Positions 58,903 through 64,000 of a stretch of 64,000 bases of DNA are shown in pieces. Numbering within the stretch: the stretch's first letter is position 1; each line of letters opens with the position of its first letter. The translations under genes and the position numbers were made by a program. The notes beneath the pieces are model-generated. The model saw only the letters and a program-made list of their open reading frames with translations, ran no database searches and was not told where the DNA came from. The stretch lies in contig OZ017797.1 of assembly GCA_963969395.1 (NCBI GenBank), forward strand, positions 25,234,001 through 25,298,000, in the 5' to 3' direction. Source of the stretch: Pseudoscleropodium purum (taxonomy: Eukaryota > Streptophyta > Bryopsida > Hypnales > Brachytheciaceae).

Positions 58903-61712
58903 ATTGTTAAAGAAATCTCATTCAATGTGGGAAGGACCTTTACCTAAACCTAAACGCCTAAGGGGAATAAGGGCTACAAACGAAGTTGCAAAATTCAAAG
59001 AGCACTATATAAAATCAAATGAAAGGCTCTAATCTTTGTATGAATTGGAAAAAAAAAACAATAAGAAATGCATTAACTTACCAAATGCAAGAGAAAAAAT
59101 TTCATAAGAAGAAGAATTTGGACAATAAAAAACTATAAAGAACAAGGAGGAGACATTCAAGCTTCAATATACAAATCCTTGACATCCATTGGCCAAATTG
59201 AAATGTGAATCTTGACAATGACTAAATATTTTGTGAAATATTAGCAAATGTGAAACGAAACCCATGAGTATACCAAGGATGCAATATTCATGAGTACTTT
59301 TAGTTTCAAATTAATTTTTTAGCTAATGTCAATTTAAATTTGGAGGAAATTGGTTGGTAAGAAATTGACATTGCAACAAAATTAACTAGTAGATTTTGTG
59401 GTTGAGAAGATGCAATTGGTGACCATTAAAGACAAATTAATTCATTTTTGCAGAAGGAAGAATTCACCAAAGGAGCTCCAAAATTTTTTCAAGCATTTGT
59501 TCCTCTTCTATAAGCGTTCCAAACTTCTACTCATCATGGTCAACTATATTACAATTTTTTTCAATGGTTAATGGTTGACAATTGTCAAGCCTACAGCACT
59601 CCAAAGTTCAATTTTGGGATGACAAATAGATTAAAAATCAATTTTTTTTCTCATAACTACTTGGATGAAAGTCATCTAATTTACAGAGATACTTTATCAA
59701 GTTGTTGTCATATCTAATGGTTGGATTTGAAGTTATTAGAATTCATATTTTTCTAAAATTACAAATGTAGAAGTATGCCAAGATAAAAGTTGCATTGACT
59801 TCAGTTCAAAATTGGATGTGCAAAAATGAGGCTATAGATTTAAAGAATCAAAATATCAAGAGAACCTCATTTCAAATCCATTCCAATAATTTTTAGTCAA
59901 AAAATGATAATATTTTTCTTATAATTGAATTTTGAAGGAATTTTGAAATTTTAATTTATAAATTTATAAAAAATATTGGTGATACCACTAATAAACCTAA
60001 CCATACATAAGCAATTTAGAACTCAAAATCTACAACTCTTGTTGGATACCAGTTCCAAAATATTCTTCAAAATACTGCTTTATAATGATTTTTTCCAAAT
60101 CAACAATTCTAGGAAGCATTTGGACATTTAGGAGTTAACCATTGTTACAATTATTACATTTAATGGTTTATAGTTGTTAACCATTTAACCATGTTATTGT
60201 CATTTCAACCATGTTACAATTTTTGTTTATTGATGAGAAGTAACTCATACAAAGCAAAAAGAATTCCAAATTTCTGAAATTGTGAAAACATGAAGATTTT
60301 TTATAAAATGCAAATTAGAATAATAATTTAATGAAGACTTTCTAACAAAAGTTGTAAAACATGATGAAAATTCTATATCCATATAGTTGAATCTACTACT
60401 ATATTATTCATCAATAAATTTTAAGCAAAACATTCAAAATTTCTTCAAAAGTTAAATTTATATTTTGTTTTTATAATTTTCACATAAATTTTTTTTCTTT
60501 AAGTTCAAAATTTTAAGCTTTAATCATGATGATATTTTAAGATTTATGTTTTACTTATTTATTGAAGTCATTTTAGAAGGGTCATATTGGTATCCTTTGA
60601 ATCATAGAAAATGTACAAAACAAAGTCTTTTAAAATTTATATAGTACAAATATTAGAGAGCTGACATAAAAATCAACTCAAAAAAAAAATGGATGAGAAA
60701 TACAATTTTGTATGTTTGAGATGTGTTTGCATTCATTTATTGTTTGAAATTTGAATATTTGGTCCTTAAAGAATTAACCTTGATAGGACAAGACCTTATC
60801 ACTAAGGCAATCAACCAAAAAATGATTCAATTACTAAATGGATTAGTGTATTCTTCATTTCTAAAGAGAACCTAGTAGTCATTCATTGAACGTTTTTTAT
60901 CCTCTATTATATTGCCAAATCAACTTTCAAATGTCCAAATGGCAATTTTGGTGCCACCTTATTAAATTGTATTTAGAGCTTAACAAAAATCCAAAAGGTT
61001 GATATTTTAGCAATTAATTTGCTTTGAATTGTAACAATATGATCTTAAACTAGATGTTCTCAACAGGCTACATATGAAAAGAAAATACAACAATATCATA
61101 TATGGATTGAAGGATTATTATGTTTGATCACAAGGGGGCTAAGAAAGTGAAGTAATTTGAAGTCTTCCAATCCTATTTTTACATGTCAAATATGGTGATG
61201 AAAAATATAAGGGCCATGGACATAGTATGTGTAACCATGTTGTTTTTTGCGATACAAAGCTATTTCTTTAGGATACTAGGATATGACACCAAATTTGGAA
61301 GGGGCAATTAGATCATAGCCATGATTATAGTTAAGTATTGAAAAACAAATGTTGTGCATAAATATAATTAATTTATAACATCACAAAAGTCTACTCTACA
61401 TAAATCTAAATGAATTTGCAATGTGCTTTTCTCCTAAGATCTATTGCATTAGAAGTTCATCTTCAAGGACTAAAAAAATCCTTGAAAAATCTTGAATAGA
61501 AAAACTATAACTAATTCCTATTCAATTATGGAATTTCGATGGCATAAATAGACTTAAAAGAAAATTCAACTTTTTAAATTCTAGAAAAAGGATTTAGATG
61601 GAATTTTATTTAACTTCAAAGTTTTATTGACACCAAAAGGTGGTCCCTATGTCATGTAGGAATTAAAGGCAAATCATGTTTACACTTTGTCAAACTTCAT
61701 TCATTTTCTATA
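58903..61712. other. AT-rich intergenic DNA with unpaired TTAA-type ends
   Basis: Right-end-like sequences GGACATTTAGGAG-TTAA (60,135-60,138) and GGTCCTTAAAGAA-TTAA (60,774-60,777) are present, but I could not pair them with left ends. No gene recognised. Confidence 0.5.
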
Positions 61713-62614
61713 TTAACCCCCAAAGGACCAAGGAGCCTACTTTGGGCTTTTTGAAAACTTGAGCAAACTCTATTGACTTCATAGTTTGGAATTTTTGCAT
61801 GAATTCTTTAGGATAAATACTACTCATTAGAAACTACTTGTGAAGCTTTGTTTCATGTCATTCCAATAAATATTGCAAAAATTAGCAGGATTTTTGTATT
61901 TCAATGTCAAACAAAGTAGCAAAATATATATTCTAAAAAAATATTAATTATTTTTTTGGAAATGTATAGAGTGCTACTTATTCAAAAACATTTGAACCAA
62001 TCAATTTTGAATTATGATGTAAAAGATATGAGGAGTTTTATTCTGTAGGCAATAAAGATAGAAAAACATATAAAGTCATCTTTTGCTCTCAATTTTGAAA
62101 ATTTCAAATAAAAATAAGAATAAAGGGGAATAATTTTTTAGTAGAACATTCTCACCATTAAAATTAAGAATTTTTCATTTTTTGTAAAATTTATTAGTAG
62201 ATTTAGCTTTTCTATCATTTTGTACTACCTTCCACTTTACAATTTCTTAAAGATGAATATGAAAATATTTTTGTTTAAATTTTTTATATATTTTTTCAAA
62301 ATATGTTTTAAATATTGATTAAAATGCACAAGTTATGGGATATACCTATATTTTTTTTAAATGTTGAGAGACCAAACTTCATCTTTTTAAGGGGTTAGAG
62401 AAGCTTCTATTTTGAAGTTTAGGCACATTGAACTTGCAATTGGTAAGGATATTCATTCTTAAATTTTGGGGCAATGTACTTGAACAAATTAACCAAAGGA
62501 TCCTATGGGTGAATTTCTTAAAATATATATATTGAAGAAAATTTTGACCTTGCTTGGAGATGAGTATTTTAAAGTAGTTTGGGCTTCTAAACATGTTGGT
62601 CCTTTAAGGTTTAA
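61713..62614 (-). mobile_element. Family A TTAA-type element, reverse orientation, diverged
   Basis: Left TTAA-CCCCCAAAGGACCAAGG (61,713) and right, in reverse complement, TTAA-ACCTTAAAGGACCAACATG (TTAA at 62,611-62,614). The inner core AAAGGACCAA is identical. The interior contains inverted family A blocks such as 'cattctcaccattaaaatt'. About 902 bases. Confidence 0.65.
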
Positions 62615-62907
62615 TACATGCATTTTTTTAAATGAACGAATCCTTGATATAATATATATTTTGATTTATGTTCATTTTTCTTTGTTTAAATGCCATTTTA
62701 CATTAGATTTTTTTTAAATCATAGAATATTTTTTGAATGTTTAATATAATATGATTTTTATATTAAAAAAATATTATAGTAATAAACATCATGGCATGAT
62801 TGGTGTACTTTTTTAGTTTAACTTAAGTGAAATTCAATAGAAAAAGTTTAAAATAGTATTTTGAAAGTGTTTAAGATGGAACAATTGGGCTAAAAAATAT
62901 TACAATT

Positions 62908-63836
62908 TTAACCCCCAAAGTCCCAAGAGTCTCCTTGGGGGACTTTTGAAGGTTTGGGTGGTACTTATGATCTCAATATTTGATAGGTTTTTTTGAAAAC
63001 TTTTGTCAAAGATAGGAAAACTTATTAGTTTTTTTAGGAATTTAATTTTTATTTCAATCGGTATCTAAGAGCAAAAATTATGCCACAAGAAGCCCAAAAT
63101 AGGCAAAAGTATGCAACAAAAACATCCAAAAGAATTTAGATAATTTAAAAAAATTCTCTTGAAGCTTATATTTTTGTCTATGTAGAAAGATTAGATTCAT
63201 TCTACTTAGATAAGTGATGTAAAAGTTATGAAGCTTTTTATTTTGCAAGCAATCTAAGCAAATTTCTTGTGAAAATAATGTATTGGATCTATTTATAAAC
63301 TCAATTTTAATAATTTTCCAAAAATCAAAATTGCACAAGGTTTAATTTGCTTTTTAAAACAATCTCACCATTGGAATTAGTGAGTTTCAATACCATCTTA
63401 AAGCTATCATCAATTTAGTTTTTCCTTCTATTTCATACCTACTTTGGCTTAATTATTTTTTACAAAATGAAAATCAAAGGAAAGGTTGAATTTATTTTCC
63501 AAAATCTCAATTCAATTCTTCAACATAGAAAAGTTTTAATTTACAATCAGTAGCACAAAAAAATTTTAATTAAGAGGATTCAAAACCTTATATTCAAATT
63601 AGGCTAGGAGCAAAAATACTTGTTTCTTCACTTTAAACACTTATATCTTGTGATTGATATAGTTAAAATTTTAAAAATTTCTTCTACAAATTTTCATGCT
63701 AGATAAGTGTAGTGCAAGATCTAATAATAGGATATGCAAAAGAAAAAAAATGTTAAAATTTTTTGTTGTTTGCATTGAAAATGACAATTTTGAGTGTTTT
63801 TTTACAGAAAAATGGCCTCAGGACTTGAAGAGTTAA
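62908..63836 (-). mobile_element. Family A TTAA-type element, full-length reverse copy
   Basis: Left TTAA-CCCCCAAAGTCCCAAGAG (62,908) and right, in reverse complement, TTAA-CTCTTCAAGTCCTGAGGCC (TTAA at 63,833-63,836). All family blocks appear inverted and in order, including 'atttcaatcggtatctaaga', 'caatctcaccattggaatt', 'ccatcttaaagct' and 'gacaattttgagtgttttt'. At 929 bases it has almost the same length as the plus-strand copy at 11,768-12,695. Confidence 0.8.
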
Positions 63837-64000
63837 CAATTTCTGAAAATTTTAAGATGGAATGAAAACAAAATTACAAAAGCTCCATTTTCCTAGTTGA
63901 GCTCAACAACATTTAAAATCAAAGAATTATGTGAATAATCAATGTTGACTTTGAAAATGCCCCTCAACTCGCAATTGAGTCTTTGAGGTGTTTAAACAAT

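Overview
The window looks like nuclear DNA of a land plant. It holds four spliced or clearly structured protein genes of plant type in a very AT-rich, repeat-dominated background: an R2R3-MYB of the MYB52/54/105/117 type, a plant A1B (nepenthesin-like) aspartic protease, an RMA/RNF5-like RING protein, and ribosomal protein eL43 (L37a). The GC-rich exons in AT-rich surroundings, the short introns and the absence of recognisable LTR-retrotransposon coding sequence would fit a non-seed plant such as a bryophyte, but that placement is inference and I hold it loosely.

Layout. 1-14.4 kb: AT-rich repeats with no gene I can support, including TTAA-flanked inverted-repeat elements and a ~140-bp tandem array. 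14.5-22.7 kb: a more GC-balanced island with one gene, the MYB (plus strand, three exons, 545 aa), with about 3 kb of non-repetitive DNA on each side. 22.8-35.8 kb: repeats again, with a 72-bp AT microsatellite, a near-perfect 84-bp foldback, and the first of three hAT-like miniature elements (31,941-32,229). 35.85-40.65 kb: the aspartic protease (minus strand, 11 exons, 538 aa, N-terminal membrane anchor, both catalytic Asp motifs intact). 44.9-45.6 kb: an intronless RING protein (minus strand). 47.2-48.4 kb: two more hAT-like elements. 50.5-54.9 kb: a TTAA-bounded segment carrying a decayed piggyBac-type transposase. 56.3-57.84 kb: eL43 (minus strand, five exons, the first contributing only the ATG). 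58-64 kb: repeats, including a full-length TTAA-flanked element.

The most notable content is mobile DNA. Much of the apparently empty AT-rich sequence is made of degenerate copies of one ~930-bp family bounded by TTAA and the inverted terminus CCCCTAAAGGACC (variants), in both orientations. That is the end structure expected of piggyBac-type transposons. A piggyBac transposase relic sits in the same window inside its own TTAA-bounded element with a related terminus. One TTAA element is caught inside a tandem repeat whose neighbouring unit shows the uninterrupted site. A second, GC-rich hAT-like family has three copies, each with a perfect 8-bp target duplication. The transposase relic is odd: one reading frame stays open without frameshift for about 1.85 kb apart from 12 stops, 10 of them TAG.

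The four host genes are unrelated in function (transcription control, proteolysis, ubiquitination, translation) and do not form a pathway or cluster. All gene models were built by eye from splice signals and protein family patterns; no database search or transcript evidence was available.
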